Shown here: piece by piece, positions 48,425 to 61,201 of the stretch
Layout: the number at the start of each line of letters is the position of its first letter
How positions within the stretch are numbered: the first letter of the stretch is position 1
NCBI GenBank assembly: GCA_012295275.1
Contig: CM022670.1
Span: 35,951,801 to 36,015,800, forward strand
DNA from: Chrysomallon squamiferum
Taxonomy: Eukaryota > Mollusca > Gastropoda > Neomphalida > Peltospiridae
Reading direction: 5' to 3'
Length of the DNA stretch: 64,000 nucleotides
Position numbers and translations under genes: made by a program
Notes under the pieces: generated by a model
What the model saw: only the letters and a program-made list of their open reading frames with translations
Database searches by the model: none
Told to the model about the DNA's origin: nothing

Positions 48425-49317
48425 CACTAGTGTGCATTAGGCCTTTAAGAGTTAATTACATGAATTACCGCAATAAAGACTTTAAAATTTTATGAATAAT
48501 TTTATAAACAATTTACCCTTAAAGTCAGAAAGAAACTGCACACAATCTCACACAGCGCACATTTAAACACTGTTTTCTTTTGATAGCATTTAGGCTAATT
48601 TTCAGCAATTTATATTCCGTAGTTACGTACGATTAGTGAAAAGTCAGTAATATTTCGGTAACACTATAATCCGTTGAACTCTTGATAAGCTTACTTAGCT
48701 TCTAAATTCACGTGTAAGAATTACTTTTAACTAAACGTTAGCTGTGGTTAGAATTAATCTACACATACACGTAAATAAACAAAGAAAGAAAAGAAAAACG
48801 AACGATATTAATGTTGTATTAAAGTGAATGTTTCACCATTTTGAATTTCCTGTTTTCAGTTTAGCTAAATAAATTACCCATCTGTATTAATAACAATGTA
48901 ACGTGAAAGTGTAAAAATATTTAACATATTTATTCTACATTTTTCGAAATGGTGTTTACATTTAAAATTTTGAAATCATCTTTTGATACTGGTAGACCAC
49001 ACCAGTAAAAACATCGCAGACACAACCATACGGAAACTGAAAATTTATATTAAAATATAATTTTTACATAAAACCTGATTAACCAAACGATTCACAACTT
49101 TGCTAATTTATATATAGATGATGAATACATACTGGTAAGAATTAGTGAAGGATTGGCAAAAATGGTTGAATCATTTATCACATCTTATGTATTTTTACAT
49201 TATTATTTTGGGGTACCGTTTTCATTTTACGCTCATATTATATTTTATTATCAGCAAAGTGTTGTTTCTTAAATACAACTATCAGCTGAATGGATGTTCT
49301 AATGTATATTTTTTTAA

Positions 49318-49325
49318 TATATATA

Positions 49326-49361
<36 letters not shown>

Positions 49362-49372
49362 TGTATGTATAT
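49318..49372. repeat. (TA)n(GTAT)n microsatellite
   Basis: Short (TA)n followed by (TATG)n, upstream of the minus-strand CNBD2-like coding start. Confidence 0.9.
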
Positions 49373-49704
49373 ATGCATGTATTAAATTCATATATCATTT
49401 AATTCTGATCGTAGTTGTCGATTTTTAGTATGCAAAACAGATGTTGTTTTGTTGTTTTAATTGTAATGATTCAGTTTTGCTTTCGCATTTATAATCTTAT
49501 TATATTATGCATATTTAACTGAACGTCTTAAAGAATAGGAAAAAAACTACAGTGGGAATTTAGTGTAGAAATAAAAACGATTAGAACACAAACAGTGAAA
49601 ACTAACAAAACTTACTGTCCAAACGATATCCTTATGCTGCCAAATTTTTGTGGAGAAATAACAAGTGCTGTATGAGTGGGTATGCAATACAGTCGGTGAC
49701 TTAC

Positions 49705-49900
49705 TGACGTTATGTAACTTGGATAGTATGTCTCGATTGCATTGGACAAGTTTTCCAGGCTTGTTGCCGTGCAATTCCTTAAAATGACAGGTGTTGGTTA
49801 CGGCCTCAATCGATGTTACACAGAAGATTAATTTGTAAGCGGATTTTCTCCAAGTGACGATTAATGTGATTGGCGATTGTTGTGTGTTTGACTGTCAGAA
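49705..49900 (-). promoter_or_regulatory. Possible 5' UTR exon and promoter of the minus-strand CNBD2-like gene
   Basis: On the minus strand a GCCAATCA (CCAAT-box) lies near 49870-49880. About 100 bases downstream is a stretch, GAATTGCACGGCAAC onward, that ends in a strong GTAAGT donor (GT at 49704-49703). The first coding exon begins right after an acceptor at 47935, so it needs such an upstream exon. The piece has an open frame but no need to be coding. The link rests on strand and position only. Confidence 0.3.
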
Positions 49901-49929
49901 ACAAGCTGGTCAGACGATCGCACAAGAAT

Positions 49930-50656
49930 GAACGTTGAACTCAAAACAGAAGCGAAATAGAGAAATTACCAAATAATCTTCCTTTCATTTATCTTAGAAT
50001 ATATTTACAGTTTGGTTCGTTTTCAGTCATTCTGACGTAGGAGGCATGAACGACCAAAGGCCAGTAGAAATCTTAAAGAATTTAAAACTTAAAATATGTG
50101 TAACAGATATTAACACAATAACACATCTTTGGTTAACTTACTTTAACCACACATCACTCAGATAATCTATTTATTGTTGAGTGAAATGAATATTCATAAA
50201 TAAACACATTCCTTCTATTAGCTAAATATATTTTTCTCTTCTTTTTTTTTTTTTTGACACTGAATTAAAAACAAAGCGATTTCTGCTGGCCTCAGTGTGT
50301 AGCCAACAAGTGATAAAAAAAAAAACAACCTATTATTTCTTACCATTTGCGCATTTACAATAAACAAATTAGATCATTCAACTTTTAAATGGTAACTTCA
50401 AAAACTGCTTTTAGGATTATTGTATTAACATTTCTTTTTTCCTCCCATAAAAAAATATCTAATTATTTCCCTTCCCAAACTGAATTAGATATCTTCAGTT
50501 TGGGATTATTTTTTATTTTTCAATAAATCATGTATCTGTTTACAATAATTTTCCCAGGTATCTGATTATGCTAGTTTCCTGTTACAGTTTTTGGCCCATC
50601 TAGAAAAACAGATGGATGCTTAATTCACTGTCATTGTTTGGGAACAGATTTAAAAA

Positions 50657-50694
<38 letters not shown>

Positions 50695-50922
50695 ATATTT
50701 TATCATTCTAAATGGCCTACATTTATAAAATATTTTGAGACAAAATAAATCCATTTCACATTTTAGTACATTCACAAATAAGATCAAAATGAATCCCTTG
50801 CCACACACAAATAAAATCATTTCATTAGTTACACAAACTGAACCTCATTTTACAATTTAAAAAAAAATAAAAAAAAAAAAAATTTAACCTTCATCCCATT
50901 TTGATAAAAATCACTTTAATAA
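49930..50922. other. Intergenic; 3' flank of nicotinamidase gene
   Basis: No gene is seen. It holds poly-T at 50661-50690 and A-rich tracts at 50860-50882. A perfect hairpin lies at 50474-50504: an 11-base stem, CCCAAACTGAA with TTCAGTTTGGG, around a 9-base loop. The minus-strand 3' UTR of the nicotinamidase gene must lie here. Confidence 0.5.
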
Positions 50923-53900
50923 TTAGTTAACAGCTTTAGAGTTTTGAACTATTTTTCTCGCAATTGCCATATTGACCGCAGCCTGGATTCCCATTTGAGG
51001 TTTTCTCTCTTGTCCTTCCACAAGATTTTTCACCTGAAAATAATTTTAAAATAAAATTTATTTTGGTATGCAGTTAAAGAGATATATATATTTTTTTTTC
51101 CTTCCATTTGCCATTGTTATACCTGCATTTTCAATCACCAGCTGGACTATGTGAATAATATGAATAATGTTTAATTCAATGAATAACATGAGTATTGTGT
51201 AGCTTGATAAATAGCTCTGTATAACAAGAATATTGTTTAATAAGATGAATAATATGAATATTGTTTAATAAGATGAATAATATGAATATTGTTTAACTAG
51301 ATGAATAATATGAATATTGTTTAACTAGATGAATAATATGAATAATGTTTAATTCAATGAATAATATGAATATTGTGTAGCTTGATAAATAGCATGAACT
51401 CTTCTAAGCTCTGTATAACATGAATATTGTTTAACAATATGGATATGAATATTGCTTAACTACATGAATAACATGAATATTGTTTAACTAGATGAATAAC
51501 ATGAATATTGTTTAACTAGATGAATAACATCAAAATTGTTTAACTAGATGAATAATATGAATATTGTTTAGATGAATAACAAGAATATAGTTTAACTGGA
51601 TGAATAAAAATGAATATTACTCAACTCACTGAACAACATAAATACTGATTAACTTAATAAATAACATTATCGTAAACCAGAGGAGTAAAATGAATATTGA
51701 CTAACTTAATGAATAGTATGAAAATGACTCAGTGAATAATGAATACTGTTGATCTTGATGGATAACATAAATTTTGCTCAACTCAAGGATCAAAATGAAT
51801 ATGACTCAGTGAATAACATGAATATTGTTTAACTTGATGAATAACAAATATTGCTTATGACCTCTATAAACAACATGAATTTTGCTTAACTTAATCAGTC
51901 AGATTTTTTATTACTGCTATATTCATTTTTACATCTTAACACTCATTTCTTAAACATATTTTTCTTACAGAGATTTTTTCTGGTTTATTTTATTCTTTAT
52001 TTTATCATTCATTTATTTGTCATCCTTTATTATAAGGAAAGTCTGGTCATACTGTACAATTAATTAATTTCTTATTTTAAAAATGAAATATATTTAACAA
52101 ACAAATCAAAGAAAAGTTAATTTAAAAGAAATTAATACCTTTAAATAAATTAAAATAAAATAAAATAAAATTTAAAAAAATAAAATATAAAATAAAATAA
52201 ATTAAAACTTGTTTTTTGGTTGTTGTTTTTTTAAATTGGAAAAAAATATAAAATTTAAAAAAAATAAGACCCTGACCTCATTTGACTGAGCTATGACAAT
52301 TCCATTCTTGAGAAGATTTTCTGACATTTGTTCCATCCCTTCGTGAGTGACACCACGACTAGCATCTTCAATGAAAACTGTTCGGAAACCATGCTCCACT
52401 GAATGCAGAGCAGTAAAACCTTAATAAAATAATACAAATAAAAAAGACATCATTTACAAACAATTCAGAGTACACAATGAACACTAACACAAGCAGCATC
52501 ATTATTATCTAAAATGGACTCAAAGAAGAGGGTAATTTCCAGACAGTTGTTCAGAAACCATGCTCTACTGAACACAGAGCTGCAGATATCCATATATTAT
52601 AAAAACAAACAAATCAGAACGCACAATAAACAAGATCAACAGTAACATTAATATCTAAATTTAACTTAAAGGAGGTAATTTTGAAACTGTTACAGACATT
52701 TGTAAAAAAAATACAAAAGTGACAATGTGATTTCATTGCAGTGTGATTATAGAATGCTAGGCACACTAACTCAAAATGAATAAACATTAATTTTTTAAAT
52801 AAAACGTTTACTGACTTACCAACACATACATCATAAGCCAAGCCACAAACATACACATCAGTGACATGATGCTTTGAAAGCAGTTTCACTAACTCTGTTT
52901 TTTGTAATTTGCAGTTGTCCCAGAATGCTGAGTAACTGTCAACTTCAGGGTTAGTGCCTTTATTTACTATGTGAGCTCTGTCTGTGATCTTAAAAATACA
53001 AAATAATCAGGAGAAATGTACTAACAATAATTTTAATATAAATTTCACAAACATAATTTCAGATTTCCATGTATTAAATGAAATTTATTTGAATGATTAT
53101 CATTCTTATTTATTAACTGAATTTTCTACCTGTCAGATGACATTTACAGGCATTAACTGAAATTATGCTACATCTCTAAAGATTTTTAATATAAACTTAC
53201 AACAAAGTACCAGCAACGACATTGAGTTTCGTTCTATTTGTATGACGGAATCAAGTCTGATCAAGCATTTTGTGTCCTGTGTTAAAAGAAAGGCCACTCT
53301 GATCTATTTTTAATAACCCTTTCCTTGCTATAAGCAGATATATCCACACAAAATGTTATTACTGTTGGCTATGGAAAGCAGATTTACCCAACAGCCTTAA
53401 AAAACTGTTCATTAAGCTGTAATAAATGAACACACCCACTGTCAGCTCAATATGTGCTGCCATCTGTGAGGCATTAGAGCAAATACTGGTCTTGTTGATT
53501 TTGCTGAGAGCTACTTTTAATTACTATAATCATTTTAACTTAAATCAAACATAAACCCATTAATGATGATAATAAAGAAAATAATAATAATAATAATTAT
53601 AATTATTGTTGTTGGTGTTGTTGGTGTTGTTGGTGTTGGTGTTGGTGTTGTTGTTGTTGTTGTTGTTGCTGTTGCTGTTGCTGTTGTTGTTGTTGTTGTT
53701 TGTGGTGGTGGTGGTGTTGTTGTTGTTGTTGTTGTTGTTGTTTGTTGTTGGTGGTGGTGTTATTGTTGTTGCTGTTGTTGTCACCATCATCATGATCATC
53801 ATAAAAGAATGATAGTTTTTAAGTGGTTTGCTGCTATGTAATTGTATAATCAAACATATAGCTTGAATATAAATAATGCCTAAACTGATGAAATCTGATC

Positions 53901-56900
53901 TTAATACTTTCGTTCTTAATGTGTAAGAACAGTGTGCCGAGGTACACGTATGTTTAAATTATTACTTCAAGATCAGGGTGTAGTTCTGCTCCTGCAGAAT
54001 TCTGAACACAGTGAGTTGGCCACAATCTCTGTTCGGTAAGAGGAGGTCCTTTAAACACCACAGTATCTCCAATGTTAAAACCATTACTGGATACCTGAAA
54101 AGCAAAAAAGATATATACCGTATATACTTGTGTTATTATGGTATGTTCGTGCAAGTTACAGCTCGTGCAAGTTATGTTATAGTAGGTGTATAATGTAGGC
54201 CTTCGTGGCACTGTCACACTGGTCTAAAGATAGTGACAGTGCCTGGAATCTACAGTCGACTTATACACAAGTAATACCTTAAATGACGCAATTTTTGGTC
54301 TTAAAATACACATTGACTTATACATAAGGTCGCCTTGTACACAAGTATATATGGTATATATAAAAAGAAGATAATAGAAAAAAGTTCTCTTTTTGTCAGT
54401 GAGTAAAATATATTTCTATTTAAGTATATTATGTGCATGATAAAATGCAATCAAATAATGCCATATGTGATAAATTTAAACTATCATTCGGGGTTTGTTT
54501 ACTTTCTGTTTGATTGAACAGAAGATTGTACAAAGTTGTTGAAAAGAAATCAGAGATAATATTTGATAATGCAGAAATTCATGGTTTTGAATTAAATTAA
54601 TTTTAGTATAAATAATTTAATTTTACTGGAATATACATACATGTATATTATCATCAGTATCAAAAAGTTCTTAATATTAAAATATATCTTTATGCTAGAC
54701 AATCCAGTATATATAAAAATAAAATTTGTATTTAATATTACTCACAATACAACATTAACAATCTAAAAGAGTTGTAGAGATAATTTATAATTAGTTATAT
54801 ATTAACTGCATTAATCTTAAAATTTAAATGGCTTTTTCATTTGTTCTAACTATAACAAAGTAGTTGCTTGGGTGTTCTTTTTTCAACACATGATTATTAA
54901 CAACTGACAAAAAGTAATAAATATTCAGAAATAATGTTAATCTAATTCAAGCATAACATTTAAGTAAATGTGAGGTGAAATATTTTGAGGAATTAACATA
55001 TGTAAATAATAAATCTCAAAATAGTCCATTAAATATTAATACCAAACATTAAATTTACTTTCTATTTCCAATAACTACAGATAAAATGAACGAGAAGCAT
55101 GTTGGTCTACCATGTTGCTTAATTATTAACTGAATTTTGTGCTAAGGTAAACATATAGTTTAATTTTTTTTTTTCATCAGTTTAAAATTAACTTCCACAA
55201 ACCTTTGACGTTTGGTCTAGTAGTCTTAAATTTACATTTTCTATAAATGAAATATGGTTACTTCCACAAACCTTTGACGTTTGGTCTAGTGGTCTTAAAT
55301 TTACATTTTCTATAAATGAAATATGGTTCTGAGGATGCCAGTCCTTTGAATAAACCACCACATCAAATGGAATTTCTTCCAGCATTTTGTTAATGACTGG
55401 AACCACGTCATAACCATCATGCCCTGCTGGGTAATCTTTAAGAGCAAGACTTCCACTAATGAAGTCGTTTTGAACGTCCACTATCAGCAGAGCTGTGATG
55501 GGATTCAGAACCTGAGGAACAGATAAATGTGCTCAAAACTGAAATCATAAATCAAACTAAATCTATACCAAATCAACAACAATACACAAAATACATTTCT
55601 GAATAAAAACACAAGTTAAATGTATGCATGAAAAGAGAAAGGCAGAAGAAGGAAGAATGAAAAGCAACAGTACCTGATCTACTGACATGGTTAAAAATTC
55701 TCTGGACTGAATTATGTGGAAATATAAAAATTAAATACTAATTTTGATGACAGCCAGACAATCAATAAAAAGATCAGAACAAGATATATTAAGAAAATCT
55801 ACATTAAATTTGTATTTTACTTGTAAATTTATAGACCATTTCATTACAGTCATTGTGTTATTTATTGTACAGTATCTACTACAGTTTAAAAAAAAAAATA
55901 AACATTATTCAATAACAAATGGTCTTTTTCACATGACAATCAGCTAGGACAATTATTATAAAAAAGATTATCCATAAAAAATAAAATAAATTATCACCAT
56001 ATGATCCACTACTAGGAGGCAACCATTTTACAATAGGGCCTTTTTTCCTGTTATAATACAAGTCAGTTTAAAACTAAGAATACAAAGATAAAGTAAAACC
56101 ATACATATTTCAGCCAGTACTTCCATGACTTGCTGAATTCTGAACTGCTCAGTTTGCTATCCTGAAAAAGAGTTTTAAAAAATTAATAAATAAACAATAA
56201 AAAAAAAACAATTCATATTGTACTAAAATAAAATAACTTATTATGAAAAATCAGGCTATTAATGTTTAATTTTTGATGACAAAAACTTAGAAACTTTGAC
56301 TGAGTTATGGAGGGAAAATATCTTTATTTGCTTGTATATAAAGAATCAGTTATGGAAAGTGAAAAGCAGATAACTTAGAAACAAAAGACTGGCATAAAAC
56401 GGTTATTTTTTAATTTTAACATTAATTATGTGTGGTTATGGGTGTATTTATTTATTGGTATTAATAGGTACTGAATATGGTCTGTCCTAAGAAATTATTA
56501 TTTGTCTTTCAGTATTGTTCTCAACAAGGTTAAAATTATCTGCCTGTTTACACTGGTCTAGCTTTGTAATGAGAGCAACCTTTGATAAGAAAATAAAAGG
56601 AAAAAATAATTTCAAGAGTATTTGTATGGGGCAGGCAGTTTTACAGTTAAAATGTAAATTACTAAATGAGAATGCTGTTCTTTAAAAATGTATTACAAAT
56701 TCCATGCTAGTACCATTTAATTGAGTTTCAGGTACAGAATTTGATAGAAGATACAATTCCATGTCTCTATAAGTTACAAAATATTAAACTGTGTGACAGA
56801 ATAAGTTGCTCTGACCATTCTATTAAAAGTATAATCGATAAAATATGTTTTGCCAAATAAAAAAATGTTATAAAATCAAATACTGGATAATCAGCTATTC

Positions 56901-57234
56901 AGTGTTATTTGGCGGTAAAGGCCAATTTCATTAAGTTAAAATTTAATAATAAATAATAATACATCTCTTTTAGCATCAGTTACCAAATTATATGCTTTTA
57001 AGTACAAAATGGTGTTATTTATCAAATTAATAAAATAAATAAAATTGTAACACATTTTTCTTTTTTTTAAATATTAAAAAATATAATAATAATAAAAAAA
57101 TGGTTTTAAAATGAACCTGGTCTTCATCAAGCTGTTTCAAAATAGCTTCTGTTGTTTCATAGCAAATGTTGTTTGTGTTACCAAATACATCTTGAAGGAA
57201 CACATGGAATTCTTGTATATCAAGGAAACCATCT
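50923..57234 (-). CDS. EF-hand nicotinamidase (isochorismatase family), 5' end missing
   Basis: Exons in transcript order: 57234-57117, 56161-56105, 55511-55272 (or to 55203), 54094-53966, 52988-52820, 52419-52277, 51033-50923; all phases agree, giving 321 aa plus an unfound first exon. It converts nicotinamide to nicotinate for NAD+ salvage. The N-terminus has EF-hand-like segments (DGFLDIQEF, and a second ending in a WKYWLKY helix), as in the Drosophila Naam protein. The amidase domain keeps the catalytic Asp (IVDVQNDF), metal ligands (DWHPQNH and the later AELH region), catalytic Lys (NKGTNPEVDSYSAF) and catalytic Cys (CGLAYDVCV). The exon entering at 57234 needs a phase-2 partner carrying the start; none was identified up to 60 kb. 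The gene contains two tandem duplications that copy exon sequence (55191-55328 and about 52380-52700). Confidence 0.9.
51150..51880. repeat. Minisatellite array, unit about 28 bp
   Basis: Tandem, progressively diverging copies of a unit close to ATGAATAATATGAATATTG followed by TTTAACTAG, in the last intron of the nicotinamidase gene. The centre (about 51240-51560) is most regular and the edges are degraded. Confidence 0.85.
52370..52700 (-). repeat. Diverged tandem duplication including part of a nicotinamidase exon
   Basis: Unit 1 (about 52372-52540) covers the first part of exon 52277-52419 plus intron. Unit 2 (about 52541-52700) repeats the same order: a copy of the exon start, an ACAAAC...CAGA..CACAAT.AAC zone, then ATTAATATCTAA and GAGGTAATTT. 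In unit 2 the exon copy reads ALCSVEHGF and then TGA, where the real exon has ALHSVEHGFRTV, so CGA has become a stop. Confidence 0.6.
53581..53790. repeat. (TTG)n / (GTGGTG)n microsatellite in nicotinamidase intron
   Basis: About 200 bases of GTT with GGT, GCT and GTG variants in the intron between exons 53966-54094 and 52820-52988. Open frames on both strands here are repeat artefacts. Confidence 0.95.
54111..54361. mobile_element. MITE with about 22-bp inverted ends next to a splice acceptor
   Basis: The left end, ATATATACCGTATATACTTG, continues TGT. The right end, reverse-complemented, reads ATATATACCATATATACTTG and continues TGT, so it differs at one position. The interior repeats the subterminal motif ACTTATACACAAGT. 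There is no coding capacity and the superfamily is not certain. On the minus strand it lies immediately upstream of the nicotinamidase exon 54094-53966, leaving only about 16 bases between element and exon. Confidence 0.6.
55191..55328 (-). repeat. 69-bp tandem duplication across an exon/intron boundary
   Basis: Two direct copies, 55191-55259 and 55260-55328, differ at one base (68/69 identical). Each contains the last 57 coding bases of the exon (NHISFIENVNLR.LDQTSK) and the same GTTTGT donor. Because 69 is divisible by three, use of either donor keeps the frame. See findings. Confidence 0.9.
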
Positions 57235-60024
57235 CTAAAAGGTAAAAGAAAGACTTTTTAACAATTTTAAAGATTGAGGAATGCTACAGTTTTTATTCTT
57301 CTCCTATTTTTTTTTTTTTTTTTATAATTTATTAAAAGGTTATACAAATTTTGGCAGACATTATTGTAAATTATTCAATTTATATCAGTAAATTTACTTG
57401 TTTGTTTTGTTAGTGAAAACTTTTCAAAAATTAAAAAAAATGTATATATAGTGATAAATGCTACTTCTGGTATGTTTTGAAGGAGTTTGGAGATGTTAGG
57501 AGGGTTAAGGTTTTTTGTTGGTTTAATAAATATTACTTCATTTCAAATGATAGGAAAACATGTCTAAATAATTTCATTTTATCATCAGTATCAAATACTG
57601 TTACCTCAATACAAAGCAATAACAATAATATAGCGACTGGCAGTAATAACATAATAGTATTTTTTTTACACGTGTGTGTGTGTGTGTGTGTGTGTCCGCG
57701 GGCGCGTTAAGAAATGGAAGAATACAAGTTTCTTCATGTTTAGATTTTTAGTTACGCTTAATTTTGTACTCCAATACAGCGATTTTTTTTTTCGCTTTAT
57801 AACTTATTACGCATATTGTGGCAGTGCCTGTACATATTAAAATTATTATGTGTCTTCACTATTATGCGGTTTGTGTACTGTATTAACTATTATCTGTACA
57901 CGATAACACTATTACTTATTAGTATTATTAATACTATTAACAGTCGAATTAATTGAACCACCTGTTTTTATCGTAATGAAGAAAACAATTATCTATAACA
58001 TTTCTATCAAAACTAAACTTTCTTTTTATAAATTTATCTATATAATTCATAACGATTATTTCTTTTTTATATTTAAATGCACTTGATTTACGATTAAAAT
58101 ATGTTAATCTTTTGTTGGCAACAAAATTATTTTCATCACGTGATCTCTGTCCCTACACAAGTCTCGATTTTCAGACCCTGCTGTTGTTTCTATTTGTATT
58201 AGAGGGTTTTGCAGTGAGAACTGCGAAGCGAAAGTAGAAATCTTTACGTTCCATTTAATTCTTCAAATTTTTACAGTAAAAATATATATATGATTATTAA
58301 TTATTATCATGTAGTACATCAACATTTTGTTTCTAGTAAGAATAAATGCATGGTGTTAAAGGAGTTATGACTGTGTGACTTTGAAAGCAGGAATTCTGAA
58401 TATTTAACTAATATATATCTTTTTCTATTTAAACCCATCTTATAAGTATACTTTTTTTGGTTGATACTTTATTATTTCCAAAATTTCTTTACATATGTCT
58501 ACTTTGTAATCAGAATAAAACTACACAGGGAATCATCTCCCGGAGCCCATCACTGGCGATGTAAGAGACTGTATCCGAAACTATTTCTTAATGTGGGCAC
58601 GTACAAAGAGTTCGCATACCCATACACACAGAGAGGAAATTACAACAGAAGTTAAACATTTCTAAGAACTTTCACAATGTGAAAATAGAAAAAATTTCCT
58701 TGAAATAAAAGTAATAGTTTGAAAAATATTTTCGATTTGTATTGATATTTCCAAAAATATTTCAGACTAAGGTTTATAATATTTTAAAGATATGTTAAAC
58801 AAACATATGGTTTATTGTTGACATATGATAAATGATATTATGTTTATTATAAATTTGGTTCTTTAGTATAGTTACAAGAAGCAGTGTGCACAATAGTTTA
58901 ATTTACATATAATGTCAAGATTAAATATCTATAATTATATACATATATTATTCCTTTTAATTCTTTCGCAAAATTAAAAATATATGGCATTAATTAACAT
59001 TTCTGTTAAAAATTATATGTAGGCTGGTATGTGCACTTGTACATTGAGTAATGGCAATCTCTACACAAGAATAAATAAATAGAAGTTATCAAGAATTATA
59101 TATAAAATAATCAGTTAATAATCATAATACTAATATTGATTTGATATACGAGCAAACTGAGTTACTAGTTCGGTCACGGAAAGAATTAAACTCGTAAGTC
59201 GTCACCACTGCACACACGCACACGCACACACACACACACACACATATTAAATTTCTTTTTCTGCTAATTCAAAGAAAGTAGCTCTGTAAGTATGATGACA
59301 ACAGCTTTCTCATTTTATCCAGCCTTCTATTTTTACAGTCATTACAGACCATTACAGATTATTACTGAACATTTTTATTTTTAAATTTTTAAATTTTAGA
59401 TATTCCATGACAGATCGTAGGTTTGAATTGTTCTCTTTTGCAGGGCTGCCAAAAGTTATCTAGATAGACAGGTCTTTGTATTTCTTTACATTATTCCTTT
59501 GTTACATTCATTATTGTTTCCCACATCATTATTGCTTTTTAGTTTAATTTCATTTAAAATATATCAGCTTTACTATTGTTTGTTTTCTTTATATAAAACC
59601 ATAAGCTTCGTAGAATGTTATAGTTTTGTATCTATTATAATACAAAATAATTTTTTTGGTTTCATACTAGATTTAATAACATTCTTTTTAACTTCCACAT
59701 GTGAGTGATATCTAGACAGGGATGAAAATCACAGTTTCTCTCCATATTTAATTTATTTGTGTAATTATTTCTTTATATAATTCTGTGTATGATATGATGT
59801 CATGAACAATAATAAACTATCGGCTTGCATTTTCAAGAGCTTCTAATTTTGTTGATAAACTTTATTATGTGCAAAGATTCATCTGAGTAAAAAATTAAAA
59901 ATACAAAAAACAAAAATCAGTCATTTGGAAGAATACAAACTATATGAAGTTTATATATATATGTATATATATAATACCTCTGATTTTAAAAAATAGTTTC
60001 TTGTATTTCCATTGTAGAATTAAT
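57235..60024. other. Shared upstream region of nicotinamidase (-) and TRIM-type (+) genes
   Basis: This should hold the first exon(s) and promoters of both divergent genes, but I could not fix them. Exon-like patches: plus strand 58514-58559, ending GGCGAT before a GTAAGA donor, a possible TRIM-gene leader exon; and a GC-richer zone at 58130-58260. Repeats: (GT)n at 57672-57694 and (CA)n at 59213-59243. The plus-strand frame at 58461-58655 has a non-repetitive C-terminal half but no recognised domain. Confidence 0.35.
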
Positions 60025-61169
60025 ATGGCTGTGTCCAAACAAAGATGTGTGATTCTGAGTGAAGAGCTTGAACAGGAGCTTACTTGCACTGTGTGTTTTG
60101 AATTCTTTGAAAACCCTGTACTTCTACCTTGTAGTCACAGCTTCTGCAAAAAGTGTATTGATGTAAGATTTTAGCTTTTTTTAAGTATGTGTGTCTGTCT
60201 GTCAGTGTATGTGTATACATGTACATGGATGAAAATCACTGGGACCTCTAAAGATTCAGTGAAAAATTATTTCTTTTACTTTAATTTTATCTTTTTCATT
60301 TTGAAACCCAAACAGTCTATTAAATCTCAATGTGTCTGTGGTTGTACATGTGAGTGTAGCATCTACAACATGCACAGATACACAGCTTAGTTAACACGGC
60401 TTTTCTATGATTTATTTTTTGTATGTGAACATTAATGTATTGGTAGATAAGAGAATGAAATAAGAAAAAGAAGTTATTTAAAATGTTCAAGTTTAGTTCA
60501 AACCAAAAACAAGATGTAACTTTCAGCTGTTTATTTTATTATTCCTAGAGTGTTATAGAAAACTGTTCATCTCCTGTTCACTCATTTGACTGTCCATTGT
60601 GCAGAAAATTTATTAAAGTGAAAAGTCAGACAAAGGCTGATGACTTCCCCAAAAATCTTGCTCTGGGGAATCTTGTTAAGCTTCACACTGAAAAAGATGA
60701 CATGTTTCCAGATGAACTCTTCAAAGCTGACCTTCCGGATCTTGTTATTGACCGAAGTTGCCCAGAACATGGGAAACCCATGAGTATCTATTGCTATACA
60801 TGTGCTCATGCAGTGTGTGAAGAATGTTTGAAGGTGCAGCCTTGTTCAAAACACAAATCAAAAAAACTACAAGACTACTGCTCAATTCTGTTGGTGAGTT
60901 TTGATTAACCAGATTTAAAAAAATTAATGTATATATATAATATATATTGTTTTTGTGAGTTTATAAATAGTATTTCAGTATTTTTAGGTGTACTAGCAAC
61001 AAATGAGTTATTATATACTGAACCAGTAGTGTGATTTGTGAAACTTATTGAAGAATGTTTCAAACAGCTATTTATGTTCTTTAAGCAAACAGTACATACT
61101 ATTCCATTATTCATCAAAATAGCATTTAAAAAAAACAATAATAATAATAATAATAACAAAAAAAAAAAA

Positions 61170-61201
<32 letters not shown>

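Noticed and set aside
50474-50504. Perfect 11-base-stem hairpin as a terminator or small RNA
   Set aside because: Intrinsic terminators do not apply in this kind of genome, and the stem is too short for a microRNA precursor. It is probably chance or an old inverted repeat.
57540-57620. Minus-strand FDTDDKMKLF as the missing EF-hand exon of nicotinamidase
   Set aside because: It has a possible acceptor but no donor in the required phase 2, and no upstream start; it is probably chance.
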